Source: Winogradskyella schleiferi
Lineage (GTDB): Bacteria > Bacteroidota > Bacteroidia > Flavobacteriales > Flavobacteriaceae
Assembly: GCF_013394655.1 (NCBI RefSeq)
Contig: NZ_CP053351.1
Coordinates: forward strand, 930,001 to 994,000
Direction: 5' to 3'
Length of the DNA: 64,000 bases
Shown here: one piece after another, positions 26,859-34,719 of the stretch
Layout: each line of letters starts with the position of its first letter
Numbering within the stretch: position 1 is the stretch's first letter
Notes under the pieces: generated by a model
Told to the model about the DNA's origin: nothing
The model's database searches: none
What the model saw: the letters and a program-made list of their open reading frames with translations, nothing else
Position numbers and translations under genes: made by a program

Positions 26859-27839
26859 TTAAATGGTATTGGGTTTGTATATACCAAAGATATGGTCACT
26901 TGGGTGTTTTTTCAAATAATTATCTTCATATTCAAATAATTGATTAAGAATATTAGTCTTTTCATCGTTGAGGTCCATGAAATGATGTGCTATATCCTTA
27001 AGGGTAAGTGCAAGGATATTCCCTCCATAACCCGCTTCATATACAGTTGAATAATTTTTACGAAGTGCTGGTATTATACTTGCTGAATCTACACATTCGG
27101 AAGGATCAGCTAATATCATCCTAATGAGTCCTGGTCCATAAACTTTATTTTTGTATACGTTAAGTTTATAACGTTTCCTAAGAGGTTTAGGTATTAATTT
27201 TAAAGCTTTATTTATAGCCGAAATTTGTTCTTTTGGGAATTGAAGCCTTGTAGGGCCAGCGTATTCATTGATGATAAGAAATCCTTCGGGCTTTAAGAGT
27301 TGTTTTATTTGGTGTCCTAATAGCGACTCAATTTCGGTAAAATGATGTAAAGAAGCTTTAAAATATATAATATCAAACTTAGTTTTTAATTGTGAAAGTT
27401 TATTTGCGTCTTGAATCCGGAATTTAATATGATGCCATTCGTTATCTTTTGCTATTTGTTTGGCCTTGATAAAAGGTTTATCGGCAATATCGGTACAAAT
27501 AATTTCTTCGAAAATAGAATGTTCAGCAAACGCAAGTTCTGACGAACAATCACCACTTCCTAAGGATAGCATTTTTAAGTTTTGCTTATCTTTTAAAAAC
27601 TTATCAACAGTAAATTTTTCAATGCCTAAATCCTTATCTCCAGTTATGAGCTCATGCCATCGTTCTTTCACCTTTGGAATAATCCACCAATTGGCAGCTT
27701 GAATATTTTCATGATTAAAAGCTGTCTTTGCACGTTCAATTTTATTGATATTAAATTTTGAAGAAATAAAACTTAAGCCTCGTTGTTTGAGCTTTGTGTA
27801 GGTTTCAATAAAATCATCGAACGTAATCAATCGTTTCAT
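26859..27839 (-). CDS. SAM-dependent methyltransferase
   Basis: This protein of about 326 residues has a methyltransferase core in its middle: MLSLGSGDCSSELAFA (motif I, near residue 91), IICTDIADK, then FDIIYFKASLHHFTEIESLL and LLKPEGFLIINEYAG. An N-terminal extension of about 80 residues and a long C-terminal part complete it. The ATG is preferred over a GTG four codons upstream. It sits where trpA would be expected, downstream of trpB, but shows no sign of being part of tryptophan synthesis. The target is unknown. Confidence 0.75.
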   Translation of the reverse strand: MKRLITFDDFIETYTKLKQRGLSFISSKFNINKIERAKTAFNHENIQAANWWIIPKVKERWHELITGDKDLGIEKFTVDKFLKDKQNLKMLSLGSGDCSSELAFAEHSIFEEIICTDIADKPFIKAKQIAKDNEWHHIKFRIQDANKLSQLKTKFDIIYFKASLHHFTEIESLLGHQIKQLLKPEGFLIINEYAGPTRLQFPKEQISAINKALKLIPKPLRKRYKLNVYKNKVYGPGLIRMILADPSECVDSASIIPALRKNYSTVYEAGYGGNILALTLKDIAHHFMDLNDEKTNILNQLFEYEDNYLKKHPSDHIFGIYKPNTI

Positions 27840-27960
27840 GGAAAATATCACTTTTAAGTGTGTAAAAATAGGACTTATAAACTAATATTTTTCGTAATCC
27901 ATAAATCTAATTTAGATACAAATCAAGACATATGGTGGGCATTAAATTTTATATGCTACA

Positions 27961-27980
27961 AACCAATATCAAAATTGGTT
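27961..27980 (-). terminator. Hairpin at the 3' end of trpB
   Basis: AACCAAT and ATTGGTT with a six-base loop follow immediately on the trpB stop codon, reading on the minus strand. There is no strong U tract, so it is a weak terminator or an mRNA-stabilising hairpin. It marks the probable end of the trp operon. Confidence 0.4.
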
Positions 27981-29160
27981 ACAACTTAAAATAATCAATA
28001 TAATTCTGTAAGTCTTTATCACCACGACCAGATAAATTTAGAACAATGATATCGTTTGGTTTGAATGTTTTGTGCTCAAATACGGCCAAAGCATGAGAAG
28101 TTTCGATAGCTGGAATAATACCTTCTAACTGGCATAGTTCGAATCCAGCCTTCATAGCTTCATCATCAGTAATGGCTATAAATTCTGCACGACCTGTTTT
28201 ATATAAATTAGCATGCATTGGACCAACACCTGGATAATCTAATCCGGCAGAAATGGAATAGGGTTCTGTAATCTGTCCATCATTGGTTTGCATTAATAAG
28301 GTTTTACTACCATGAATAATACCTTCTTTTCCTAGCACCGAAGTTGCAGCACTTTCTCCAGAATCAACGCCTAATCCAGCAGCCTCAACGGCTATGATAT
28401 GGACATTTTCGTTGTCAAGATAGTGATAATAAGTGCCAGCAGCATTACTTCCTCCTCCAACACAAGCAATGAGATAATCGGGATCTTCTGTGCCTTCTTT
28501 TTCCAAAAGTTGACTTTTAATCTCTTCAGAAACCACAGCCTGAAACTTGGCCACCATATCTGGATAAGGATGAGGGCCTACTACACTTCCAATAATATAA
28601 TGTGTATCAACAGGGTTGTTGATCCAATCACGTATTGCTTCATTGGTGGCATCTTTTAAAGTCCGACTTCCGGACAAAGCGGGAATTACCGTTGCGCCTA
28701 ACATTTTCATTCTGGCGACATTTGGTGCCTGTCTTGCAATATCAATTTCACCCATGTAAACGATACATTCAATGCCCATTAATGCGCAGACAGTTGCTGT
28801 TGCAACACCATGCTGACCTGCTCCAGTTTCGGCAATAATCCTGTTTTTACCGAGACGTTTGGCCATAAGGATTTGACCTATGGTATTATTGATTTTGTGA
28901 GCTCCAGTGTGGTTGAGGTCTTCACGCTTGAGATATATTTTTGTATTGTATTTTTCGGAAAGTCGTTTGGCAAAATAGAGTGGAGAAGGTCTGCCAACAT
29001 AATCCTTTAATAAAGCATTGAACTCTTCTTGAAATGAGGGTTCTGCCATGATTTTTAAATAATTTTGGCGCAATTCCTCTACATTTGGATAAAGCATTTC
29101 TGGAATATATGCGCCTCCAAACTCTCCGTAATAACCTTTTTCGTTAATGTTGTAACTCAT
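27979..29160 (-). CDS. trpB: Tryptophan synthase beta chain
   Basis: TrpB joins indole and serine to make tryptophan. The 393 residues follow the TrpB1 pattern throughout: [26 protein letters not shown] with the PLP Lys at residue 89, [29 protein letters not shown], the PLP-phosphate loop [10 protein letters not shown], and [13 protein letters not shown]. It is the last trp gene here. The start codon lies 17 bp inside trpF. The alpha subunit gene trpA, normally next in flavobacterial trp operons, is absent from the whole window. Classical TrpB1 depends on TrpA for full activity, so trpA is presumably elsewhere. Confidence 0.97.
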   Translation of the reverse strand: MSYNINEKGYYGEFGGAYIPEMLYPNVEELRQNYLKIMAEPSFQEEFNALLKDYVGRPSPLYFAKRLSEKYNTKIYLKREDLNHTGAHKINNTIGQILMAKRLGKNRIIAETGAGQHGVATATVCALMGIECIVYMGEIDIARQAPNVARMKMLGATVIPALSGSRTLKDATNEAIRDWINNPVDTHYIIGSVVGPHPYPDMVAKFQAVVSEEIKSQLLEKEGTEDPDYLIACVGGGSNAAGTYYHYLDNENVHIIAVEAAGLGVDSGESAATSVLGKEGIIHGSKTLLMQTNDGQITEPYSISAGLDYPGVGPMHANLYKTGRAEFIAITDDEAMKAGFELCQLEGIIPAIETSHALAVFEHKTFKPNDIIVLNLSGRGDKDLQNYIDYFKL

Positions 29161-29758
29161 ACCTAAACTTTTCTAATTCTTCAATGTTTTTTAATCCTGG
29201 CTCTCTTTCAAATTTACTATTAATGTCAATAGCATAACAATATTTTGAAGCAGGATATTTTTTGAATTCTTTAATTTTTTCAATGTCTTCTAGGCCAATA
29301 CCGCCACTTAAAAAATAGGGTTTGGTGGAAGGGTAATTTTTAAGAACATCCCAATTAAAACTGAAACCATTGCCTCCAGGTAATTTTCCTTTAGTATCAA
29401 ATAAGAAAAAATCGCATACCTCTTCGTAAGGTTGAAGCACGTTAAAATTGAATTCGTCTTTAATACTAAAAACCTTTATGACGTTAACATGGTTTATTGC
29501 GGCGCAATATTCTGGCGACTCATGGCCATGCAATTGAACTACTTGCAAGTTAAATTTCTTTATCGTATCCAATACGATTTCTATTTTTTCATCCACAAAA
29601 ACACCAACTTTTTTAATTGTATTTGGTAATTTAGGGATAGTAGTGGTGAATTGTCTAACCGATTTTTCATAAAATATAAAGCCCAAAAAGTCGGGTTGCA
29701 GTTTAGCAACAGCTTGGATATTATCCTCATATTTCATTCCACAGACCTTTAGTTTCAT
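29144..29758 (-). CDS. trpF: Phosphoribosylanthranilate isomerase
   Basis: This 204-residue TIM-barrel enzyme starts [14 protein letters not shown], where the Cys is the conserved general base. It has [31 protein letters not shown], and the phosphate-binding [16 protein letters not shown], with the catalytic Asp in [16 protein letters not shown]. It catalyses the Amadori rearrangement of PRA to CdRP. It overlaps trpB by 17 bp and is separated from trpC by 207 bp of repeat-rich spacer. Confidence 0.96.
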   Translation of the reverse strand: MKLKVCGMKYEDNIQAVAKLQPDFLGFIFYEKSVRQFTTTIPKLPNTIKKVGVFVDEKIEIVLDTIKKFNLQVVQLHGHESPEYCAAINHVNVIKVFSIKDEFNFNVLQPYEEVCDFFLFDTKGKLPGGNGFSFNWDVLKNYPSTKPYFLSGGIGLEDIEKIKEFKKYPASKYCYAIDINSKFEREPGLKNIEELEKFRYELQH

Positions 29759-29824
29759 AATTCTTGCGAAAGCGGGAATCTTACCACGCTTCTTTCTTTT
29801 ATAATTCCTGCGAAAACAAGAATC
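29759..29824. repeat. Two diverged ATTCYTGC-GAAA hairpin repeats
   Basis: Two units with the same plan, ATTC(T/C)TGC, GAAA loop and a complementary arm, lie at 29760-29779 and 29804-29823. A third, more diverged copy lies just upstream of trpG at about 32672-32692. They look like members of a short palindromic repeat family (REP-like), placed in the trpC-trpF and trpE-trpG spacers. Confidence 0.55.
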
Positions 29825-29858
29825 AATTTAGCTCAATTTTATTTTTCCATTTAAGATC

Positions 29859-29950
29859 TACAAGGTTTCAAAAACCTCGCAGGTCACTTATCGATTCTAT
29901 GTGTTCTTTCCTTTTTTCATCCGAGTTAGAATTCTTCTCCTCTGGAGGAG
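29859..29950. repeat. Two further palindromes in the trpC-trpF spacer
   Basis: AAGGTTT and AAACCTC flank a three-base loop at about 29862-29878, and CTCCTC-TG-GAGGAG forms an exact inverted repeat at 29937-29950, 15 bp from the trpC stop. Neither has a strong T tract. Both look like dispersed palindromic repeats rather than terminators. Confidence 0.5.
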
Positions 29951-29965
29951 CTAGTGGAGGCTTTT

Positions 29966-30748
29966 TTATATTAAGCTCTTTATAAATTGTTTCGCACTTT
30001 CTCCAGGATTATCAGTCTTCATGAAATTTTCACCAATTAAAAATCCTTGATAACCAAAAGGCTGCAACTCCTTTATGGCTTCGACTGAACTTATGCCACT
30101 TTCGGAGACTTTTACAAAATCGTCGGGAATTAATGTGCTTAATTCTTTTGATATTTCTAAGCTAACCTCAAAAGTTTTAAGATTTCTATTGTTTACGCCT
30201 AACATATCCAAAGATGGCATAATGGATTTATGTAATTCGTCTTCGTTATGTACTTCAAGTAAAACATCAAGATTTAAACGTTTTGCTAGTTCTGAAAATT
30301 GTTTGATTTCAGCTTTTGTTAAAATTGCAGCAATGAGTAAAATAGCATCTGCACCAATGGCTTTGGCTTCAATAATCTGATATTCATCAATAATGAATTC
30401 TTTTCGTAATAAGGGTAAGCTACAGCTTTCTCTGGCATTGATTAAATCGTCCATAGTGCCGCCAAAATAAATTTCATCGGTTAAAATTGACATGCCACAG
30501 ACTCCGGCGTTTTCATAACCAATAGCAACATCTTCAACCAATGAAGTATCGTTGATAATGGATTTTGAAGGCGATTTACGCTTAAATTCAGCAATAATAC
30601 CAGAGTTGCTGGCTCTTAATTTGTTTGAAAGTGAAGTCGTTTTCATTCCAAAATAAGGCAATTGCTCGTAAGCTTCAATAGGAATTAATTCTTTTTTGAG
30701 TTTAACTTCCTTGTGCTTGTCTTTAACTATTTTATCTAATATATTCAT
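29966..30748 (-). CDS. trpC: Indole-3-glycerol-phosphate synthase
   Basis: This 260-residue TIM-barrel enzyme has MNILDKIVKDKHKEV at the start, IIAEFKRKSPSKSII with the catalytic Lys, MSILTDEIYFGGTMDDL, LLRKEFIIDEYQI with the second Lys, LEVHNEDEL, GVNNRNLKTFEVS, and VSESGISSVEAI. It closes the indole ring from CdRP. It is a stand-alone TrpC, not fused to TrpF. It is preceded by a heptamer array on its 5' side. Confidence 0.96.
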   Translation of the reverse strand: MNILDKIVKDKHKEVKLKKELIPIEAYEQLPYFGMKTTSLSNKLRASNSGIIAEFKRKSPSKSIINDTSLVEDVAIGYENAGVCGMSILTDEIYFGGTMDDLINARESCSLPLLRKEFIIDEYQIIEAKAIGADAILLIAAILTKAEIKQFSELAKRLNLDVLLEVHNEDELHKSIMPSLDMLGVNNRNLKTFEVSLEISKELSTLIPDDFVKVSESGISSVEAIKELQPFGYQGFLIGENFMKTDNPGESAKQFIKSLI

Positions 30749-30761
30749 GTTTTTTAGTTTT

Positions 30762-30810
30762 CAGTCCGCAGTCCACAGTCCACAGTCCACAGTCCACAGT
30801 TCGCAGTCCG
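30762..30810. repeat. Heptamer array, CAGTCCA x7
   Basis: Seven tandem 7-bp units (CAGTCCG, four or so CAGTCCA, CAGTTCG, CAGTCCG) fill exactly 49 bp. They begin 14 bp upstream of the trpC start and run into a 70-bp dispersed repeat. Confidence 0.85.
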
Positions 30811-30811
30811 T

Positions 30812-30881
30812 AGTTCCGCTTCTTCACTTTATATTTCTGAAAATTGTCTATTCCCACGTTGTCGAAATTTAGGACATTCAT
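30812..30881. repeat. 70-bp dispersed repeat, copy 1
   Basis: This stretch aligns without gaps to 32831-32900 with 55 of 70 bases identical by hand count. Both begin AGTTCCGCTT, share TATTTCTGAAAA and end TCGAAATT-AGGACATT. Copy 1 lies in the trpD-trpC spacer. Confidence 0.75.
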
Positions 30882-30920
30882 GTTTACTATATTTCGTTTT
30901 AAATTCAAAATTATTTTTTT

Positions 30921-30990
30921 GCTTACTGCTTACTGCTTACTGCTTACTGCTTACTGCTTACTGCTTACTGCTTACTGAGGACTGCCTACT
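30921..30990. repeat. Heptamer array, GCTTACT x8 plus two degenerate units
   Basis: Eight exact copies of GCTTACT are followed by GAGGACT and GCCTACT. The last unit contains the trpD stop codon (30986-30988 on the plus strand), so the array runs into the 3' end of trpD. Confidence 0.9.
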
Positions 30991-31984
30991 CTTTTCCACT
31001 CAACGCCACCAACGTATCCAAACTCACTTTCGCTTTTCCACCTAACAAGGATTCCTTCGCCAAATCAAAACCTTCTTTATGGGACATCTGTTTTGCAGTA
31101 GCTATGGCTAATCCTGCATTGGCACATACAACATTGTTTTGGGCTTTAGAACCATTTCCATTTATGATTTTTGTAAAAAGCTTAGCGGCTTGCTTTACGG
31201 TGCTTCCTCCAAATATTGCTGATTGTTCTACACTATCAACTCCCAATTCATGTGGTTCAAAGAGGGTTTCGGAGGTGTTGGAAATTACCTTTGTTTTTCC
31301 TGTTAAGGATATTTCATCATAACCATCCAAAGCGTGAACTATGGCATAATTCTTATCGGATTCTTGGTACAAATAGCCGTAAAGCCTTAATAGTTCGAGA
31401 TTAAATACACCTACCATTTGATTTTTTGGAAATGCAGGGTTTACCATTGGACCCAACATATTGAAAAATGTTTTTACACCAAGCTCTTTTCTAATGGGTG
31501 CCACATTTTTCATTGCTGGATGAAATAATGGTGCATGTAATACACAAATCCCTGCTTCATCGATACTCCGTTTTAAAAAATCAATATCATTTGTGAATTT
31601 TATACCCAAGCTTTCCATGACGTTTGATGATCCACATGCCGATGATACGCCATAGTTTCCGTGTTTTGTCACATGGATTCCTGCGCCTGCGGTTACAAAG
31701 GACGATAAGGTAGATATGTTAAACGTATCTTTTCCATCGCCTCCTGTTCCGCATAAATCGATGGTATTGTAATCTTCTAAATCTACAGGAACACAAAGTT
31801 CTAAAAGTGCATCCCTAAATCCTCGAAGTTCGTCTAAAGTTATACTTCGCATCATATAGACGGTTAAAAATGATGCAATTTGACTTTGGTTATATTTTCC
31901 TGCTGAAATATTAACCAAGACATTTTTTGCTTCTTCGCTTGAGATGCTTTCTTGGTTGATTAGTCTGTTAAGTAGTTGTTTCAT
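30986..31984 (-). CDS. trpD: Anthranilate phosphoribosyltransferase
   Basis: This 332-residue enzyme transfers phosphoribosyl from PRPP to anthranilate. Motifs are DLCGTGGDGKDTFNIS (PRPP site, near residue 76), KHGNYGVSSACGSSNVMESLG, FFNMLGPMVNPAFP, and VHALDGYDEISLTG. The N-terminal four-helix domain is present. The ATG follows a hairpin repeat and a purine-rich AGGGATAGGA. The stop codon is part of a GCTTACT-type heptamer array. It is separate from trpG, not fused. Confidence 0.96.
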   Translation of the reverse strand: MKQLLNRLINQESISSEEAKNVLVNISAGKYNQSQIASFLTVYMMRSITLDELRGFRDALLELCVPVDLEDYNTIDLCGTGGDGKDTFNISTLSSFVTAGAGIHVTKHGNYGVSSACGSSNVMESLGIKFTNDIDFLKRSIDEAGICVLHAPLFHPAMKNVAPIRKELGVKTFFNMLGPMVNPAFPKNQMVGVFNLELLRLYGYLYQESDKNYAIVHALDGYDEISLTGKTKVISNTSETLFEPHELGVDSVEQSAIFGGSTVKQAAKLFTKIINGNGSKAQNNVVCANAGLAIATAKQMSHKEGFDLAKESLLGGKAKVSLDTLVALSGKE

Positions 31985-32015
31985 TCCTATCCCTAACCCT
32001 TTCCTAAAGAAAGGG
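31985..32015 (-). repeat. Hairpin-plus-ribosome-site repeat before trpD
   Basis: On the minus strand a CCCTTTC/GAAAGGG hairpin is followed by GGTTAGGGATAGGA and then the trpD ATG. Nearly the same arrangement precedes the rhodanese lipoprotein gene at 37598-37625. The element therefore provides the 5' untranslated end and probable ribosome site of trpD. Confidence 0.65.
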
Positions 32016-32099
32016 AACTGTTGTATTTATTATTAATTCAAATTTTATTTTTGCTTACTCTGAACCTGAATACTGCGACTGCGACTGAAAACTACTCTA

Positions 32100-32666
32100 T
32101 CAACCCTTCACCCAATTCTCCAAAATCCGTTTTCCATTCGGTGTTAGAACAGATTCAGGATGATATTGCACGCCCTTAACATCATAAACTTTATGTCTAA
32201 GCGACATTATCTGTCCGTTTTCATCAAATGATGTAGCTTCTAAGCTTTCAGGTAAATTGATGTTGACCACCCAAGAGTGGTATCTACCAACTTCAAATGT
32301 TTTATCAAGTCCTTTGAATAAGGTTTCATCATCAACTGAAAGTGTCACATTCGTTGCAACACCATGATAAACATTATCTAAATTTTCTAAGGTACCGCCA
32401 AAGACTTCACCAATAGCTTGCTGTCCTAAACAAACACCTAAAATACTCTTAGAGGAAGCATAGGTAGCGATAATTTGTTTTAATAATCCTGCCTCATCTG
32501 GAATTCCTGGTCCTGGTGATAACACAATTTTATCAAACGCATCAACGTCTTCGAGTGTTAATTTATCGTTTCTTTTTACGGTTACTTCACAATCTAAATC
32601 TTCCAAATAATGGACTAGATTGTAGGTGAAACTGTCGTAATTGTCTATGACTAATATTTTTTTCAT
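32100..32666 (-). CDS. trpG: Anthranilate synthase component II (glutamine amidotransferase)
   Basis: This 188-residue class I glutamine amidotransferase has its catalytic triad visible: Cys79 in GVCLGQQAIG, and His169 and Glu171 in VQYHPESV. The start has the family's ILVIDNYDSFTYNLVHYL and SPGPGIPDEAG. It supplies ammonia to TrpE. PabA is almost identical in sequence, but its position between trpE and trpD argues for TrpG; it may serve both pathways. A stretch of CTGAATACTGCGACTGC repeats lies just beyond its stop. Confidence 0.94.
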   Translation of the reverse strand: MKKILVIDNYDSFTYNLVHYLEDLDCEVTVKRNDKLTLEDVDAFDKIVLSPGPGIPDEAGLLKQIIATYASSKSILGVCLGQQAIGEVFGGTLENLDNVYHGVATNVTLSVDDETLFKGLDKTFEVGRYHSWVVNINLPESLEATSFDENGQIMSLRHKVYDVKGVQYHPESVLTPNGKRILENWVKG

Positions 32667-32986
32667 CTTTAGTTCCTGTGAAAGCGAGAAACTTCTTTTA
32701 ATTAAACTTCTTTTTTATTTCTGTTCATTTTGTCTTGATACAAAACGAACCAAAAAATCAAAACGATTTATAAGGAAATTGCTAAAGCACCATTCGCTTT
32801 CAAAGCTGGATGCTTGAAGCTTCGCTTCGCAGTTCCGCTTTTTCGCTCATTATTTCTGAAAATCGTTGTTTTCGACTTCGTCGAAATTAAGGACATTAAT
32901 CTGTGCCATTTTTTGTTAGATCCCAATTCATATTCATTTTTTCTTTTTAAAACTTTGAACTGAATACTGCGACTGCAAACTATTTT
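32667..32986. other. Repeat-filled trpE-trpG spacer
   Basis: These 320 bp hold no gene. Contents are a diverged GAAA-loop hairpin repeat (about 32672-32692), a stretch reading TTTTGTCTTGATACAAAA near 32728, the second 70-bp dispersed repeat, and a 17-bp CTGAATACTGCGACTGC motif (near 32958-32977) that recurs beyond trpG at about 32066-32083. Confidence 0.6.
32831..32900. repeat. 70-bp dispersed repeat, copy 2
   Basis: This is the partner of 30812-30881. The copy contains an exact hairpin, TTTCGAC-TTC-GTCGAAA (about 32870-32887), whose left arm is mutated in copy 1, which suggests that copy 2 is nearer the original form. Confidence 0.75.
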
Positions 32987-34387
32987 TCAAATGTCCTCAG
33001 CCTGTTCAATCGCCTTTGTTAATGCCCCAAGCTTATTATAAACTTCTTGCAATTCACTTTCCGGATTTGATTTTGCAACTAATCCAGCGCCTGCTTGCCA
33101 GAATAATTTATGATTCTGACTCAAAAATGTTCTAATCATAATCGCATGATTAAAATTACCGTTAAAATCCATAAAACCAATGGCGCCACCATAATATCCT
33201 CTACTTGTTTTTTCATATTTTTCTATGAGTTGCATAGCTTTATGCTTTGGTGCGCCACTCAACGTTCCTGCCGGAAATGTATCAGCAACAACCTGCATCG
33301 TATCCGTGTTTTTATGAATAGTGCCTGTCACTTTACTTACCAAATGAATCACGTGCGAAAAAAACTGTACTTCCCTATAATTCTCAACCGTAACTTGGCT
33401 TCCGTGTCTGCTTAAATCGTTTCGTGCCAAATCTACCAGCATTACGTGTTCACTATTTTCCTTTTTGTCTTTAATTAATAGTTCTGCGAGTTCTGCGTCT
33501 TTAAGGTCATTTCCACTTCGCTTAAAAGTTCCTGCAATTGGGTGAATTTCTGCTTTTCCATTGCTAACCACTAATTGTGCTTCTGGCGAACTTCCGAATA
33601 TTTTAAAATTCCCATAATCGAAATAAAACAGGTATGGAGAAGGGTTGATGCTTCTCAAAGCCCTGTAGACATTAAACTCATCTCCACTAAATTGTTGCGA
33701 AAATCTTTTAGACAATACCAATTGAAACACATCGCCTCTTCCACAATGTTTTTTTGCCAATTCTACGTTACTTTTATACTCGTTATCAGAAAGATTGGAT
33801 GCAATGTCGCCTTTGGTTTTAAAATCGTAAGATGCATATTGCCTGGTTTGGATTAATTGAAGAATATCGTCAATATTATTTTCGGTATCAAAACAATGCG
33901 CAAAAATATAAGCTTCGTTTTTAAAGTGATTTATGGCGATTATATTTTGATAAACGGCATAATAAACTTCAGGAATGGCGACGGAATTTTCTTTTTTCGA
34001 GATTTCGATATCTTCAAAATACTTTACGGCATCATATGCGGTATATCCAAAAATACCATTATTGATAAATTTGAATTCTTCATTGGAATCGACTTTAAAC
34101 CGTTGTGTGAATTTGTGAATTTCTTCAACTACACCAACCGTGTCAACAAAATTGGATTTAGAACTTCCATCTGGATAGGTTTGGTAAATCGTATCACCTT
34201 CAACCTTAATAGAAGCAATGGGATTACAGCAGATATAAGAAAAACTGTTATCGTTAGCATGATAGTCACTACTCTCCAAAAGAATACTATTCGGGAATTT
34301 ATCTCGGATTTTAAGATAAATGCTCACAGGAGTTATGGTATCTGCTAGGATTTTTTTGTAATGTGTGTATAAACTAAATGTTTTCAT
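32987..34387 (-). CDS. trpE: Anthranilate synthase component I
   Basis: This 466-residue chorismate-binding enzyme has an N-terminal ILLESSDYH, the LLES tryptophan-feedback motif, near residue 34. The catalytic half has GDVFQLVLSKRF, NPSPYLFYFDYG, SSPEAQLVV, HPIAGTFKR, DLARNDLSRHGS, FPAGTLSGAPKHKAM, and GAGLVAKSNPESELQE. It makes anthranilate from chorismate with TrpG. It is the first structural gene of the operon. Control is visible at two levels: the feedback motif in the protein and the leader-peptide attenuator upstream. Its ATG comes directly after a hairpin repeat (34388-34409). Confidence 0.96.
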   Translation of the reverse strand: MKTFSLYTHYKKILADTITPVSIYLKIRDKFPNSILLESSDYHANDNSFSYICCNPIASIKVEGDTIYQTYPDGSSKSNFVDTVGVVEEIHKFTQRFKVDSNEEFKFINNGIFGYTAYDAVKYFEDIEISKKENSVAIPEVYYAVYQNIIAINHFKNEAYIFAHCFDTENNIDDILQLIQTRQYASYDFKTKGDIASNLSDNEYKSNVELAKKHCGRGDVFQLVLSKRFSQQFSGDEFNVYRALRSINPSPYLFYFDYGNFKIFGSSPEAQLVVSNGKAEIHPIAGTFKRSGNDLKDAELAELLIKDKKENSEHVMLVDLARNDLSRHGSQVTVENYREVQFFSHVIHLVSKVTGTIHKNTDTMQVVADTFPAGTLSGAPKHKAMQLIEKYEKTSRGYYGGAIGFMDFNGNFNHAIMIRTFLSQNHKLFWQAGAGLVAKSNPESELQEVYNKLGALTKAIEQAEDI

Positions 34388-34409
34388 GTTTATGCTGAAC
34401 TTGTTTCAG
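34388..34409 (-). repeat. CTGAA-TTCAG hairpin repeat before trpE
   Basis: On the minus strand CTGAA, a five-base loop and TTCAG are followed by CATAAAC and the trpE ATG. Nineteen of 22 bases match the element at 37099-37120. It forms the last part of the trpE leader. Confidence 0.6.
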
Positions 34410-34483
34410 TATCTTTTGTTTTTTGCATCTCTTCTTATTAGAGCTGTGTTTCATGTTTTTGATTCTGAAATAAATTCAGAATT

Positions 34484-34518
34484 AAAAAAGGCTTGTCGTG
34501 AATGACAAGCCTTTTTTT
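34484..34518 (-). terminator. trp attenuator terminator
   Basis: AAAAAAGGCTTGTC and GACAAGCCTTTTTT with a six-base loop form a near-perfect terminator ending in a U run on the minus strand. It lies 29 bp after the leader-peptide stop codon and about 97 bp before the trpE ATG, as a transcription attenuator should. Confidence 0.9.
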
Positions 34519-34546
34519 ATATAATTACATAACAAGGATGATTTCA

Positions 34547-34600
34547 CTAACGTAAGTTTGAGAAATTCCACCACCAAGTATGATTTGTATTTATGTTCAT
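34547..34600 (-). CDS. trpL: trp operon leader peptide with three consecutive Trp codons
   Basis: A 17-codon frame, M-N-I-N-T-N-H-T-W-W-W-N-F-S-N-L-R, ends with TAG. The three TGG codons at residues 9-11 (34568-34576) are adjacent. It lies between a consensus promoter and a strong terminator, upstream of trpE on the same strand. This is the classical ribosome-mediated attenuation layout: with little charged tRNA-Trp the ribosome stalls at the Trp codons and the terminator cannot form. The start codon is only about 7 bases after the -7 element, so the mRNA must be leaderless or almost so. The pairing partner that forms the antiterminator was not resolved by eye. Confidence 0.9.
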   Translation of the reverse strand: MNINTNHTWWWNFSNLR

Positions 34601-34607
34601 TGAATGT

Positions 34608-34638
34608 CAAAGATAGATATCAAATGTTTTATTTCAAA
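34608..34638 (-). promoter_or_regulatory. trp operon promoter (consensus Bacteroidota type)
   Basis: On the minus strand TTTG (34635-34638) and TATCTTTG (34608-34615) are separated by exactly 19 bp, matching the TTTG-N19-TAnnTTTG consensus. It directly precedes the trp leader peptide. Confidence 0.85.
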
Positions 34639-34648
34639 CTAAAATGCA

Positions 34649-34690
34649 GAAAAAATTCCTGTATTGATAAATTTATCATCTCCACAGGAA
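34649..34690 (-). terminator. Terminator of the MarR-YceI operon
   Basis: TTCCTGT (34684-34690 on the complement) and ACAGGAA (34656-34662) pair around an inner GATAAATTTATC palindrome and are followed by a run of T on the minus strand. It lies 30 bp beyond the yceI-like stop codon and just upstream of the trp promoter. Confidence 0.7.
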
Positions 34691-34719
34691 CTTACCGCTA
34701 TTAATCAAGGTGCTAATAA

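Noticed and set aside
26859..27839. Gene at the expected trpA position as a diverged trpA
   Set aside because: It has methyltransferase motifs (LSLGSGDCS, FDIIYFKASLHHF) and no TIM-barrel TrpA motif.
30921..30990. CRISPR-like tandem array
   Set aside because: The units are 7 bp and directly adjacent without spacers, so this is a simple tandem repeat. No cas genes are present.
33857..34348. 163-codon open frame on the plus strand opposite trpE
   Set aside because: It is antisense to a fully conserved trpE, has Ile/Phe/Asn-rich low-complexity translation and no family motif.
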